A stretch of DNA of 64,000 bases, from NCBI GenBank assembly GCA_041402005.1, contig JAWKTB010000004.1, positions 394,327 to 458,326 of the forward strand, in the 5' to 3' direction. Made by a program: the position numbers and the translations under genes. Shown piece by piece: positions 1 to 9,469 of the stretch. The stretch comes from JAJRXR01 sp041402005 (GTDB taxonomy: Bacteria; Planctomycetota; Phycisphaerae; Phycisphaerales; UBA1924). Under the pieces are notes generated by a model. The model saw only the letters and a program-made list of their open reading frames with translations. It was not told where the DNA came from and did not search any database. Position 1 is the stretch's first letter. Each line of letters begins with the position of its first letter.

Positions 1-1254
1 GATCAGCGCGTACCGCCCGATCACGACGAGCCCCCCCGAGAGCAGCAGGAACAGCATCGCGGCGGACACGACCAACGCCCGGTGCCGCCTCGTGAACTTC
101 CGCACCCGATAGACCGCGCTCGCCCGTCGCGCGGCGATCGGGCGGTTCTCCAGATACCGCCCGACGTCCTCCCCCAGCGCCCCCGCCGACGCGTACCGCC
201 GATCGACGTCCTTCTCCAGGCACCGCTCCACGATCGTGTCCAGATCGCCCCGGAACGACCTTGACACGCGGCTCAGTCGCTCGGGCTCGTCGTCGACGAT
301 CACCCGCACCGCCGCCGCGACCGGCAACGTGTCCACCTCCAAGGGCGCCCGCCCGGTGAGCAGCTCGAACAGGATCACGCCAAGCGCATACACGTCCGCC
401 CTGGCGTCCACCCCTCGCGCGCGGGGCTGCGCCTGCTCGGGGCTCATGTACGCGAGCGTGCCGACGATCAGCCCCGCCTCGGTCAGCACCGTCCCGCCGT
501 GGGTCTCGTCGAGCGCCCGCGCCACCCCGAAGTCCACGACCTTCACCCGCCCCTCGCCCGAGACCAGGATGTTCGCCGGCTTGAGGTCGCGATGGACGAT
601 GTTCTGGGCATGAGCCGCGGCGACCGCCTCGCACGCCTCCGCGAACAGCCGCCAGGCGAGCCGCGTGTCCAGATCATGCGCCCGCGCATACGCCGTGATC
701 GCCGACGCGTCCGCCACCAGCTCCATCGCGATGTAGGGGTCGCCCGTTCCGCCCCCTTCTGCCGGAAGCACGCCCGCCTCGTACACCTGCGCGACCCCGG
801 GGTGTTGCACCAGCGCCAGCACCTGCGCCTCGCGCCGGAGTCGACGCGCCGTCCCCGGTGATCCGCGCCCCGAGCCGATCGTCTTGAGCGCCACCCGCCG
901 GCGCGGCTCGTCCTGCTCCGCCAAGTACACCGTCCCCATCCCGCCCTCGCCCAGCACCCCCAGCAGGCGGAACGCCCCGAGCCGCTCACCTTCCCGCACC
1001 GTCGTCGGCTCGCGCGCCGGCACGCCACCCTCCCCGCGCGATGCCGCCATGTCCGACAGCGCACTGGCCGGGATCACCGGATGGTCGAGCACCGCCCCCG
1101 CCGTCCTGTCCCTCGCCAGCAGACCCCGCACACGTTCGCGCAGCGCTGCGTCCCCGGCGCACAGTTCCTCGAGCAGCGCCTCCTGCTCGCCAGGCGGCGC
1201 GTCGCACACCCTCGCGAACACCTCCGCCACACGTGAGAAGTCGGCGCCGCTCAT
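1..1254 (-). CDS. Serine/threonine protein kinase, 3' end outside the window
   Basis: Read on the minus strand from an ATG at 1254. A roughly 100-residue N-terminal segment typical of planctomycete kinases comes first. The kinase domain follows: glycine loop GEGGMGTVYLA, VAIK-type lysine in RRRVALKTI, catalytic loop HRDLKPANILV, DFG in VDFGVAR, and activation/APE segment GTLAYMSPEQA. After the domain a basic stretch and a hydrophobic membrane segment (VVSAAMLFLLLSGGLVVIG) begin just before the window edge, so this is a membrane kinase with an unseen extracytoplasmic sensor part. Its ATG overlaps the stop of the upstream sigma factor by 4 bases, so the two are translationally coupled, the usual ECF-like sigma/kinase arrangement of planctomycetes. 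The substrate is not evident. Confidence 0.93.
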   Translation of the reverse strand, partial: MSGADFSRVAEVFARVCDAPPGEQEALLEELCAGDAALRERVRGLLARDRTAGAVLDHPVIPASALSDMAASRGEGGVPAREPTTVREGERLGAFRLLGVLGEGGMGTVYLAEQDEPRRRVALKTIGSGRGSPGTARRLRREAQVLALVQHPGVAQVYEAGVLPAEGGGTGDPYIAMELVADASAITAYARAHDLDTRLAWRLFAEACEAVAAAHAQNIVHRDLKPANILVSGEGRVKVVDFGVARALDETHGGTVLTEAGLIVGTLAYMSPEQAQPRARGVDARADVYALGVILFELLTGRAPLEVDTLPVAAAVRVIVDDEPERLSRVSRSFRGDLDTIVERCLEKDVDRRYASAGALGEDVGRYLENRPIAARRASAVYRVRKFTRRHRALVVSAAMLFLLLSGGLVVIGRYALI

Positions 1255-1841
1255 CGCGAGCCCCCAGCCGGCTCGCCCCCGCCCAGCCGATCGAGCAGCC
1301 ACGCTCGCGCAAACCGCCAATCCGCCTCGACCGTCGAGCGGCTCACACCCAGGGCCTCCGCGGTCTCGCTGGCCGTCAGCCCCCCGAAGTACCGCAGCTC
1401 CACGATCCGCGCCATCCGCTCGTGCTGTCGCTGGAGTTCGCGCAGCGCCTCATCCAGATCGAGCAGATCGACAGCCGGGGGCTCAGCCACCACGTCCGAG
1501 TCCGCCAGCGTCACCCGCGCCCGATCACCCCCCCGCTTCTGTGCGCGCTTGGCCAGCGCGTGGTTGACCAGGATCTGGCGCATCGCCGCGGCAGCCACCG
1601 CGAAGAAGTGCGCCCTGTCGTTCCACCCTCCCCCCTCCTCCGTACCCAGCAGGCGGACGCACGCCTCATGGACCAATGCCGTCGGCTGGAGCGTGTGCCC
1701 CGCCGGCTGCGACCGGAAGTAGGACTGGGCCAGGGCGTGCAGCTCGTCGTAGACCAGGGGGAGCAGGGCATCGGTCGCGCTCTGATCTCCCCGCTGGCTT
1801 CTCGAGAGCAGGAGGGTGATCTGGCCCCGCGTGTCGCTCAT
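1251..1841 (-). CDS. ECF-like RNA polymerase sigma factor
   Basis: About 196 residues. An internal ATG at 1841 (MSDTRGQITLLLSR) fits the family better than the further ATG at 1883. Region 2 is visible in the N-terminal half (LVYDELHALAQSYFR, then TALVHEACVRLLG). Region 4 is the C-terminal helix-turn-helix (VELRYFGGLTASETAEALGVSRSTVEADWRFARAWL). This is the ECF-like sigma type expanded in planctomycetes and often paired with a Ser/Thr kinase, here the coupled downstream gene. The inferred role is transcription initiation for a regulon controlled through that kinase; no anti-sigma factor is visible. Family confident, regulon unknown. Confidence 0.93.
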   Translation of the reverse strand: MSDTRGQITLLLSRSQRGDQSATDALLPLVYDELHALAQSYFRSQPAGHTLQPTALVHEACVRLLGTEEGGGWNDRAHFFAVAAAAMRQILVNHALAKRAQKRGGDRARVTLADSDVVAEPPAVDLLDLDEALRELQRQHERMARIVELRYFGGLTASETAEALGVSRSTVEADWRFARAWLLDRLGGGEPAGGSR

Positions 1842-2017
1842 CGCCTTCCCGCCGCCGCCCGGGGGCGCCAGGCCCCTAACCAAGCCATTTTCAAGGGCTT
1901 GCAGCCGATCCTACGCGAAATCGCCCGAACCCGCCAAGGCCCGCGTGCCCCGTTCCTGTTTCTCTTGGTGGAGTCAGGCGCCTTGCGGCGCGCCCGCCGA
2001 CCCAGAAAGGGATTGCC

Positions 2018-3730
2018 ATGACCGCTTGCCGTACCCGAGTCTCGATCGCCGCCCTGGCCCTTGCCTCCGGCCTGCCCGCCGCCCAGGCCCATGTCATCCA
2101 CCACGACTACTTCAACCAGAACAACTTCTTCTACCAGGTCCTGCACGTACCCGACCTCGACCAGGTCCGAGCGGGCCTGCCCAACTCCGGGCTCTACTAC
2201 TGCGTCCCCACCAGCCACATGAACTTCGCCGCCTACATCGCCGACCACGGCTACCCCCTCCAGCAGCCCGGCTCCCACGACTGGACCACCAACGCCGGCA
2301 AGGACGCCATGACCGGCCACCTCGCCACCCTCGGCCAGTTCATGAGCACCAACCCCACCGGAGGCACCAGCCCCGAGCACGCCCTCTTCGGCGACCTCTT
2401 CTGGTTCCTCCCCTACGCCGTCGTCACCGTCTTCGAGATGAACGACAGCTACACCCCCCGCCTCAAGTCCATGGCCGCCCGCGCCGCCGACGGCGCCCTC
2501 ATCACACCGCGCATCGGCTGGTACAACGAGGCCGCCTACCCCGTCATCTCACGCAACGGCGGGCACTGCGTCAGCATGACCTACGCCCGCGCCTTCAGCT
2601 CCAACGAGAAATACATCGGAATCAACGACCCCGGCTCCGACGACGGCATCTCCTCCTTCCAATCACCCTACACCACCGAGTACTACACCGTCGAGAACCG
2701 CAACGTCTTCCCACTCCCCTTCCTCAGTCAGAGGACCATGTCCCGCATCAAGGGCTACGGCGGCAACGGGTACAACGGATACATCTACGGCTTCTACTGC
2801 ATCACCCCCGCCGTCACCCTCGTCGGCGCCGACGCACACCTCGTCAAGGCCAAGTTCAACTTCGACGACGGCCAGACCCACCTCTTCGAGATCGAGACCG
2901 AAAACCTCGCCACGATCCTCGGCCTCGCCTTCGCCCCCGACCTCTTCAACACCTTCTACCTGACCGAGGCCAACGCCCAGGCCGCCGCCGCCCTCTGGCA
3001 GTACGACTCCGTCTCCGATCAGTCCGTCCAACTCGCCGAGGTCAACGACCCGATCGCCGTCTGCACCGGGCGCAACTTCCAGGTCTACGTCGTCGACGGG
3101 CGAAACCTCCGATGCTTCACGCCCGAGGCGGATGTCCCGAGCGAGGTCGGCGCGCCGATCCCCGTGCCGGTCGAGCAGGCCGTCTACGACGACCTCAACG
3201 ACCAGGTCGTCTGCATCGCGCACGGGTCCCGTCAGTTCCTCCGCTTCAACGCCGGGCTGGGTGGCGACGTCGGCTTCGAGGCCTGGCCCTCCAACCTGAT
3301 GCTCGGCGACCGCTACACCGCCACCATGGACATCCCCAGCGGCAATATCTGGTTCGCCGACACCGACAACGACAAGCTCTTCATGGTCTCACGCGACATG
3401 AACGGGCGCCTCACCGCCCAGTCCTACGGCGCCCCCACCCTCGTCGGCCCCAGGGCCATCGCCATCAACGACGCCGGCGAGGTCATCGTCGCCTGCGACG
3501 GCTCCGTCCGCGTCTTCCGACTCGGATCCCCTGGCCAGCTCGTCGACATCACCGACGGCACCTCCTACCAGGGCATGCCCACCGGCAACTTCCTCTCCGT
3601 CGGCTGCTCGCGCACCAACTTCGATCCATCAACCTACGGCGGGCCCGACTCGGTCGACATCCTCCCCACCGACTTCAACGGCGCCAGCAAGATCCCCACC
3701 CGCCGCTTCCTCCCCGCGTTCCGCCCCTAA
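2018..3730 (+). CDS. Secreted C39-like cysteine peptidase domain with beta-propeller-like C-terminal half
   Basis: 570 residues with an N-terminal signal peptide (MTACRTRVSIAALALASG, cleavage near AQA). Residues about 45-190 carry C39-like peptidase hallmarks: a Gln in the DLDQV stretch, a Cys in YYCVPTSHMNF, a His in NGGHCVSM and an Asp in GINDPGSDDG. The C-terminal 250 residues resemble an NHL/SMP-30 type propeller (IPSGNIWFADTDNDKLF, GPRAIAINDAGEVIVACDG). There is no CTERM tail. The gene stands alone and is followed by a strong terminator. The peptidase assignment rests on motif order; activity is inferred. It may instead be a non-catalytic surface protein. Confidence 0.75.
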   Translation: MTACRTRVSIAALALASGLPAAQAHVIHHDYFNQNNFFYQVLHVPDLDQVRAGLPNSGLYYCVPTSHMNFAAYIADHGYPLQQPGSHDWTTNAGKDAMTGHLATLGQFMSTNPTGGTSPEHALFGDLFWFLPYAVVTVFEMNDSYTPRLKSMAARAADGALITPRIGWYNEAAYPVISRNGGHCVSMTYARAFSSNEKYIGINDPGSDDGISSFQSPYTTEYYTVENRNVFPLPFLSQRTMSRIKGYGGNGYNGYIYGFYCITPAVTLVGADAHLVKAKFNFDDGQTHLFEIETENLATILGLAFAPDLFNTFYLTEANAQAAAALWQYDSVSDQSVQLAEVNDPIAVCTGRNFQVYVVDGRNLRCFTPEADVPSEVGAPIPVPVEQAVYDDLNDQVVCIAHGSRQFLRFNAGLGGDVGFEAWPSNLMLGDRYTATMDIPSGNIWFADTDNDKLFMVSRDMNGRLTAQSYGAPTLVGPRAIAINDAGEVIVACDGSVRVFRLGSPGQLVDITDGTSYQGMPTGNFLSVGCSRTNFDPSTYGGPDSVDILPTDFNGASKIPTRRFLPAFRP

Positions 3731-3762
3731 GACCACCACGACACACCCCTCCGACACGACCC

Positions 3763-3797
3763 GGGGGCCGACGGACACACTCCGTCGGCCCCCTTTT
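3763..3797 (+). terminator. Rho-independent terminator after the C39-like gene
   Basis: A perfect 13-base-pair stem (GGGGGCCGACGGA with TCCGTCGGCCCCC) around the loop CACAC, followed by TTTT. It lies 33 bases after the stop at 3730. Confidence 0.92.
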
Positions 3798-4036
3798 CTC
3801 AGACCCACCCCCGCCGATCCCGCCCACCGATCGTGCCTGATGCCCCATCCGCTCCTCGACGACCCCATTGGGCGGAACTCCATGGGGGATCGGGCCGAAA
3901 CTCTCGTATACTCAGTGTGGAGCCCCCCGAGGGGGGCGAGGACGGGTGTCGCCCCATGCCGCGAGCGTCGCGGCCCCCGCCTGGCGACGCCGCCTCCCGC
4001 GCCGGTGCAACGCCGGCCTGTGCGAAAGGAGCACCG

Positions 4037-4903
4037 ATGACCCGCACGTGCCGTTCCATCTCTCTGGCCATCGCCCTGTTCGGAACCGTCGGCGTGGCCC
4101 TCCCAGCAAGCACGGCGATCGCGCAGGACGCCATCCCGGCCGCCAAGAACGCCAACCCCAAGCGCGACACTCTCATGCGCCTGTCCCGCGACGTCACCAT
4201 CAACCTCGAGAACCAGCGCCTCCAGGACGTCGTCTCCTTCCTCGAGAGCTACTCGGGCGCCCCCTTCGACGCCCTCTGGATCGACGACGTCAACTCCGTC
4301 GGCCTCGATCCCGACATGGAGGTCTCCGTCAAGGTCAACAACGTCGCCGTCATCGACCTCATCGAGCGCCTCATGGTCAAGGCCGGCGAGGACGTCGGCG
4401 AGCCCGACAGCTTCACCTGGCAGCTCGCCGAGGACGGCTCACTCGAGATCGGGCCCAAGGAGCGCCTCAACAAGCGCAAGCGCCTCGTCATCTACGACAT
4501 CAACGACCTCATCATCGAGATCCCCGACTACTCCGACGCCCCCGAGTTCGACCTCCAGTCCGTCCTCCAGAACTCCTCGGGCGGCGGCGGTGGCGGCGGG
4601 CAGAGCCCCTTCACTGGCCAGACCGCCCAACGCGATGTCACACCCAAGCAGAACCGCGCCAACGACATCATCGCGCTCATGACCACCCTCATCGAGCCCG
4701 ACCAGTGGGTCGACAACGGCGGCGATGGCGCCTCCGTCCGCTTCTACCAGAACAACCTCGTCGTCCGCGCCCCGGACTACATCCACCGCCAGATCGACGG
4801 CTACCCCTTCTGGCCCCGCAACCTCACCCGCGCCACCTACACCGAGGGGCGACGCAACATGGACATCCTCCCCGACCCCTCCGGTCGCAAGAAAGGCCCA
4901 TGA
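4037..4903 (+). CDS. Exported protein with secretin/TonB short N-terminal (STN)-like domain
   Basis: 288 residues. ATG 4037 follows an AAAGGA ribosome site at 4025-4030. The N-terminus is a signal peptide ending near AIAQD. The next stretch (VTINLENQRLQDVVSFLES) followed by a V-N-x-VAVIDLIERL segment is the repeated beta-alpha pattern of STN/secretin N-domains. In the middle comes VIYDINDLIIEIPDY and then a run of seven glycines. The C-terminal part (DIIALMTTLIEPDQW, NNLVVRAPDYIHRQI) is also secretin-N-like. No outer-membrane secretin channel domain follows, so it is probably a stand-alone periplasmic planctomycete protein of unknown role. Monocistronic, with its own terminator. Confidence 0.8.
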   Translation: MTRTCRSISLAIALFGTVGVALPASTAIAQDAIPAAKNANPKRDTLMRLSRDVTINLENQRLQDVVSFLESYSGAPFDALWIDDVNSVGLDPDMEVSVKVNNVAVIDLIERLMVKAGEDVGEPDSFTWQLAEDGSLEIGPKERLNKRKRLVIYDINDLIIEIPDYSDAPEFDLQSVLQNSSGGGGGGGQSPFTGQTAQRDVTPKQNRANDIIALMTTLIEPDQWVDNGGDGASVRFYQNNLVVRAPDYIHRQIDGYPFWPRNLTRATYTEGRRNMDILPDPSGRKKGP

Positions 4904-4932
4904 CCGCCTGACCAACACCACGCCTCTCTCGA

Positions 4933-4955
4933 CGCCGCCCAAGGGCGGCGTTTTT
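4933..4955 (+). terminator. Rho-independent terminator after the STN-like gene
   Basis: GC-only stem CGCCGCC / GGCGGCG with a four-base loop (CAAG) and TTTTT directly after. It starts 30 bases after the stop codon. Confidence 0.88.
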
Positions 4956-5041
4956 CTTCGCGGTGTTCGTTCGCCCCGGCGCCGACAAGCCCGCCACCCT
5001 CGCACAAGCCACTCACCACCCACCCATACAATCGCCCACCG

Positions 5042-6526
5042 ATGCACCGACGCCCGACGCCACCCCGCCCCCAGCGCCAGAGCCGTCCCGGCGCCCCGCC
5101 TCCCAACCTCACAAAGTCCCGCGCCCTGCACGCCTACGAGAAGCGTGACTTCCGCACCGCCCTCCGCCTCGCGACCGAGGCCGCCGCCAAGTCGCCCCGC
5201 GACTTCGAGCTCTACCACCTCATGGGCTCGTGCATGGCCAAGCTGGGCTCGCCCGCCTCCGCGCTCGACCTGCTCGAAAAGGCCGCCAAGCTCCAGCCCC
5301 GCCACCCCGGGGTCCTCATCTCCCTCGCCCAGACCTACCGAACCCTCCAGCGCTTCGACGAGATGGACGCCGCGATCGACCGCGCCCTCGCCAGCGCCCC
5401 GGACCTGCCCGACGCCCTCCACCTCCGCGCCACCTCCCTGCGCGACCGGGGTCGCTACGACGAGGCCCTGCGCATCATCACCCCCGCGATCGACAAGGGC
5501 TCGAACGACCCCAACTTCCTGATCGCCCACGCCGAGATCTGTGCCGCCACCCGCGACGCCGAGCCCGGCATCGCCTCCGCGCGCAAGGTCCTCGACCTCC
5601 CCAACATCCGCCCCAACGTCCGGCGCGCCGCCTGGTTCCTCCTCGGCTCGCTCCTCGACTCGGCCAAGCGTTACGACGAGGCCTTCGAGGCCTTCACCCA
5701 GGGCAACGCCCTCGTCGAGGCCAAGGACGACGCCCCGAAGCTCGACACCGTCTCCCGCTGGAGCGCCGAGCGCCTCGCCTCCATCCCCTTCGCGACCAAA
5801 CCCTGCGACCTGCCCGTCCTCGTCGTCGGCATGCCACGCTCGGGCACCACCCTCGTCGAGCAGATGCTCGCCGCCCACCCCAAGATCGGCACCGTCGGCG
5901 AATCCCACACCCTCCCCGCCCTCCGGCGCGCGCACAACCCCGCCAACCTCGACCAACGCACGATCGACGAGCTCCAGGCTCGCTACCTCGCCGAGCTCGC
6001 CAAGGCGGGCGATGCCGTCGAGCGTGTCGTCGACAAACTGCCCGGCAACTACATCAACCTCGGCCTGGCCTCCCGAATCACCCCCGGCGCCCGCGCCATC
6101 CACTGCCTCCGCGATCCCCGCGACACCTGCCTCTCGTGCTACTTCCAGAACTTCGGCGACGCCCACTCCTACTCCCGCGACCTCGCCCTCTGCGCCGCCC
6201 AATACGCCGAGCACCTGCGCATCATGGACCACTGGCGCGCCACCCTTGACATGCCCATCCTCGACGTCCACTACGCCGACCTCGTTGCGGACCCCGAAGC
6301 GGGCGTGCGCCGCATGCTCGACTTCGTCGGCCTCGAGTTCGACGAGGCGTGCCTGCGCTTCTACGAATCCAATCGCTCGGTCACGACCCTCTCGAGCGCC
6401 CAGGTCCGACGCCCCGTCTACACCTCGAGCCTCGCACGATGGAAGCGGTACGAGTCCCACCTGGCGCCGCTGATCGAGGCGCTGCGCGCCAATGGCGTGC
6501 CCCTCGACGAGGACGCCCAGGCGTGA
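5042..6526 (+). CDS. TPR-sulfotransferase, copy 1 of 4
   Basis: 494 residues. The N-terminal half (about 25-230) consists of tetratricopeptide repeats (FELYHLMGSCMAKLG, RYDEAFEAFTQGNAL). The C-terminal half is a PAPS-dependent sulfotransferase domain: the 5'-phosphosulfate loop PVLVVGMPRSGTT at about 258-270, and the 3'-phosphate-binding segment CLRDPRDTCLSCYFQNFG. The closing segment SSAQVRRPVYTSSLARW is shared by all four copies. No signal peptide is seen. The family transfers sulfate from PAPS to a hydroxyl or tyrosine; the acceptor cannot be told. It is the first gene of a tandem block, and its stop overlaps the GTG start of copy 2. The true start may lie downstream, since the first 22 residues are low complexity. 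Confidence 0.93.
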   Translation: MHRRPTPPRPQRQSRPGAPPPNLTKSRALHAYEKRDFRTALRLATEAAAKSPRDFELYHLMGSCMAKLGSPASALDLLEKAAKLQPRHPGVLISLAQTYRTLQRFDEMDAAIDRALASAPDLPDALHLRATSLRDRGRYDEALRIITPAIDKGSNDPNFLIAHAEICAATRDAEPGIASARKVLDLPNIRPNVRRAAWFLLGSLLDSAKRYDEAFEAFTQGNALVEAKDDAPKLDTVSRWSAERLASIPFATKPCDLPVLVVGMPRSGTTLVEQMLAAHPKIGTVGESHTLPALRRAHNPANLDQRTIDELQARYLAELAKAGDAVERVVDKLPGNYINLGLASRITPGARAIHCLRDPRDTCLSCYFQNFGDAHSYSRDLALCAAQYAEHLRIMDHWRATLDMPILDVHYADLVADPEAGVRRMLDFVGLEFDEACLRFYESNRSVTTLSSAQVRRPVYTSSLARWKRYESHLAPLIEALRANGVPLDEDAQA

Positions 6527-7965
6527 GCCCCCCCGCCGCCCCCTCCCCAAAGGAAGCCCTCGCCGAGGCCCGCCGACGCCTGAATGCCGGCGACCACGCC
6601 GGGGCCGCCCAGATCGCCATGAACGCGCTGGTCCGCCGCAAGCGCGACCCGGACCTGCTCGCCGTCCTCGGCGCCGCCCTCACCCGCGCCGGTCGCGCAC
6701 GCGATGCCCTCCCCTACCTCGAACGCTCCCTCGAGGTCCGCCCCGTCCACCCCGCCACGATCCTCGACCTGGCCAACGCCCACCGACACCTGGGCCAGAC
6801 CGACAAGGCCTTCGAGCTGCTCGACCGCGCGCTCATGTACGAGCCCGGCTACGCCGCCGCCCTCTACGGCAAAGCGATGCTCCTTCAGACCGTCGGCGAG
6901 CACAGACAAGCCCTCGACCTCGTCGCCCCGCACGCGACCAAGGCCGCCGCCGACCCGCGCGTCGTCACCGCCTACGCCTCGCTCTGCCGCCAGCTCGCCG
7001 ACCCCGAGGATGCGGTCCGCGCGCTTGAGGGCGTGTTTTCGCGCGCCAACCTCCCCCCCGCGCACGAGCGCCCCGCCCGCTTCGAGATGGGCCACGCCCT
7101 CGACGCCCTCGCCCGCTACGACGAGGCCTTCGAGCACTTCAAACGCGGCAACGAACTCACCCCGCCCCGCCCCGAGGGTGACCCCGAGAAGCTCATCAGC
7201 GTCTGGAGCAAGGACACGCTCTCGCGCCTCGTGCGCGCGCAAGAACGGTCGGAGCTGCCAGTCCTCGTCGTCGGCATGCCCCGCTCGGGCACGAGCCTGT
7301 GCGAGCAGGTCGTCTGCCGCCACCCCCAGGCCGAGGGCGTGGGCGAGTCGCGCCTGCTGGGCCAGCTCGCCGCCGCCTCGCCGCCCGCATCGCTCACTCA
7401 GCAACGCGTGGACGCGATGGGGCGCCAATATCTCGACATGCTCCGCGCCGCCACGACGCCCCGGACCACCCGTGTCCTCGACAAGATGCCCGGCAACACG
7501 ATGACGCTGGGCCTGGCCAGCCGCATCATCCCGGGCGCCCGCGTCGTCTGGCGCCGGCGCGACCCGAGGGACACCATCCTCTCCTGCTACTTCCAGGACT
7601 TCGGCGCCAACCTCACCTTCACCCGCGACCTCGAGTCCTGCGCCCGCCACCTCGTCGCCCAGGAACGCCTCATGCGCCACTGGCAGGAGACCCTCGACCT
7701 GCCCATCCTCGAGGACCGCTACGAGGAGTTCGTCTCAGACCCGGAAGGCTCCATCCGCCGCCTGCTCGACTTCCTGGGCCTGCCCTTCGACGAGGCCTGC
7801 CTGAGCTTCCACGAATCCCGTCGACGGATGGACACCGCGAGCATGGGCCAGGTCCGCCGCCCCCTGTTCGACACGTCCGTCGGGCGCTGGCGCCACTACG
7901 AGGCCCAGCTCGCCCCCGCAATCCGAGTCCTGGAGGACGCGTCGGGGGGCGCCAAGGCGGGCTAG
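6523..7965 (+). CDS. TPR-sulfotransferase, copy 2 of 4
   Basis: 480 residues if started at GTG 6523, which overlaps the previous stop as GTGA and gives a sensible N-terminus (MSPPAAPSPKEALAEARRRL). TPR repeats fill the first half. The sulfotransferase domain has PVLVVGMPRSGTSLCEQ, DKMPGNTMTLGLASRIIPG and RRRDPRDTILSCYFQDFG. Compared with copy 1 the P-loop ends in S instead of T and the 3'-phosphate segment differs slightly, so the copies have diverged but keep all key residues. Translational coupling suggests co-production with copy 1. Confidence 0.93.
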   Translation: MSPPAAPSPKEALAEARRRLNAGDHAGAAQIAMNALVRRKRDPDLLAVLGAALTRAGRARDALPYLERSLEVRPVHPATILDLANAHRHLGQTDKAFELLDRALMYEPGYAAALYGKAMLLQTVGEHRQALDLVAPHATKAAADPRVVTAYASLCRQLADPEDAVRALEGVFSRANLPPAHERPARFEMGHALDALARYDEAFEHFKRGNELTPPRPEGDPEKLISVWSKDTLSRLVRAQERSELPVLVVGMPRSGTSLCEQVVCRHPQAEGVGESRLLGQLAAASPPASLTQQRVDAMGRQYLDMLRAATTPRTTRVLDKMPGNTMTLGLASRIIPGARVVWRRRDPRDTILSCYFQDFGANLTFTRDLESCARHLVAQERLMRHWQETLDLPILEDRYEEFVSDPEGSIRRLLDFLGLPFDEACLSFHESRRRMDTASMGQVRRPLFDTSVGRWRHYEAQLAPAIRVLEDASGGAKAG

Positions 7966-7989
7966 ACTCGCCTCCGACGGACCCCCACC

Positions 7990-9438
7990 ATGTCGAAGAC
8001 GTTCGGAAAGCAAAAGGCGGCGCCCTCGACCCTCCAGATCACCCGCCAGCGCGCCAACCAGACCCTCGACGCCGGCGAGTTCCCCACCGCCATCGCCCTC
8101 GCCAACGACGCCCTCAAGATCGACCCCAACGACGCGGACATGCTCTACGTCCTCGGGTGGGGCCTGGTCCAGAACGGCGCCCTCCAGCCCGGAGCGATCA
8201 AGCTCCGCCAGGCCATCGGACGCGACCCCTCGCACATCAAGACCCTGTGCGCCCTGGCCGAGTTCCACCGCATCACCAGCGAGCCCGAGAAGGGGATCGA
8301 GTACGCCGACCGCGCGATCGCCCTGACCGAGTCGATCCGCCCGCTCTCGATCAAAGTCGCCTGTCTGGCCAGCCTCGGGCGCTACCAGGAGGCGGCCGAC
8401 CTGCTCGCCCCGCGCGCCAAGAAAGAGGACGCCGAGCTGACCGCGGTCGTCGCCTACTCGGACCTCGCCGACGCCCTCGGGCACGCCGAGGAGGGCATCG
8501 AGCTGATCCAAAAGGCGCTCGAGAAGCCCATTTTCAACAAGGGCGCCCGCAACGGCGCCCTGTACATCCTCGGGCGCCTGCTCGACAAGGTCGGCCGCTA
8601 CGACGAGGCCTTCGACGCCTTCCAGCGCGCCAACAACATGAACAAGCCGGGCCCGCGGTTCGAGATCGACGGCATCAAGTCTCTCTGGACGCGCGAGGCC
8701 ATCCAGAACGCCAAGAAGTGCCGCTTCAGCTCCGACCGCCCCGTCCTCGTCGTCGGCATGCCCCGCTCGGGCACGACCCTCACCGAGCGGATCATCGCCG
8801 CCCACCCCAAGGGCGCGGGCGTCGGCGAGCAGACCCTCCTGCTCGAAGTCGCCAAGGTCGATCCCGCGCAGCTGACCCAGGCCATGGTGGACGCCGGGGG
8901 CAAGCGGTACCTCGACATGCTCGACCGCCTCGGGGGCAAGTCCGCGCTGCGTGTCGTCGACAAGATGCCCGACAACTACCAGGTCCTGTGCATCGCCGCC
9001 TGCATGATCCCGGGCGCCCGCGTCATCCACTGCCTGCGCGACCCCCGCGACACGTGCCTGTCCTGCTACTTCCAGAACTTCGGCGTCCGCCACCTCTACA
9101 CCACCGATCTCGCGGAGGTCGCGTACCGCTACGTCGTCCACCTCAACCTCATGAAGCACTGGCGCGAGGCCACCGACCTGCCCATCCTCGAACTCAAGTA
9201 CGAGGAGCTCGTCGCCGACCCCGAGACCCAGGTCAGGCGGATGCTCGACTTCCTGGGCCTGCCCTTCGACGAGCGCTGCCTGGAGTTCCACCGCTCGAAG
9301 AAGCTCGTCGCGACGGCGAGCCGCGACCAGGTCCGCCAGCCCCTGTACAAGACGAGCGTCGCCCGCTGGGAACGGTACAAGGACCACATCGGGCCGATGC
9401 TCGACGTGCTTCGCGAGGGTGGCGCGATCACGGATTGA
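7990..9438 (+). CDS. TPR-sulfotransferase, copy 3 of 4
   Basis: 482 residues, starting MSKTFGKQKAAPSTLQ. TPR repeats lie in the N-terminal half (EFPTAIALANDALKIDPND, RYDEAFDAFQRANNMNK). The sulfotransferase domain has PVLVVGMPRSGTTLTER, VVDKMPDNYQVLCIAA and CLRDPRDTCLSCYFQNFG. It lies 24 bases after copy 2 in the same direction. Substrate unknown. Among the four it carries the most altered DKxPGN segment (DKMPDN). Confidence 0.93.
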   Translation: MSKTFGKQKAAPSTLQITRQRANQTLDAGEFPTAIALANDALKIDPNDADMLYVLGWGLVQNGALQPGAIKLRQAIGRDPSHIKTLCALAEFHRITSEPEKGIEYADRAIALTESIRPLSIKVACLASLGRYQEAADLLAPRAKKEDAELTAVVAYSDLADALGHAEEGIELIQKALEKPIFNKGARNGALYILGRLLDKVGRYDEAFDAFQRANNMNKPGPRFEIDGIKSLWTREAIQNAKKCRFSSDRPVLVVGMPRSGTTLTERIIAAHPKGAGVGEQTLLLEVAKVDPAQLTQAMVDAGGKRYLDMLDRLGGKSALRVVDKMPDNYQVLCIAACMIPGARVIHCLRDPRDTCLSCYFQNFGVRHLYTTDLAEVAYRYVVHLNLMKHWREATDLPILELKYEELVADPETQVRRMLDFLGLPFDERCLEFHRSKKLVATASRDQVRQPLYKTSVARWERYKDHIGPMLDVLREGGAITD

Positions 9439-9469
9439 GCCACGGACCGATCCACTTTGGGGCGCGCGC

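Noticed and set aside
3884..3912. Sigma-70 promoter before the STN-like gene (TATACT at 3907)
   Set aside because: The -10-like hexamer is good, but no acceptable -35 lies at the right distance.
6349..6522. Earlier start for TPR-sulfotransferase copy 2
   Set aside because: It lies inside copy 1 and adds non-homologous residues; GTG 6523 gives the coupled start and a family-like N-terminus.
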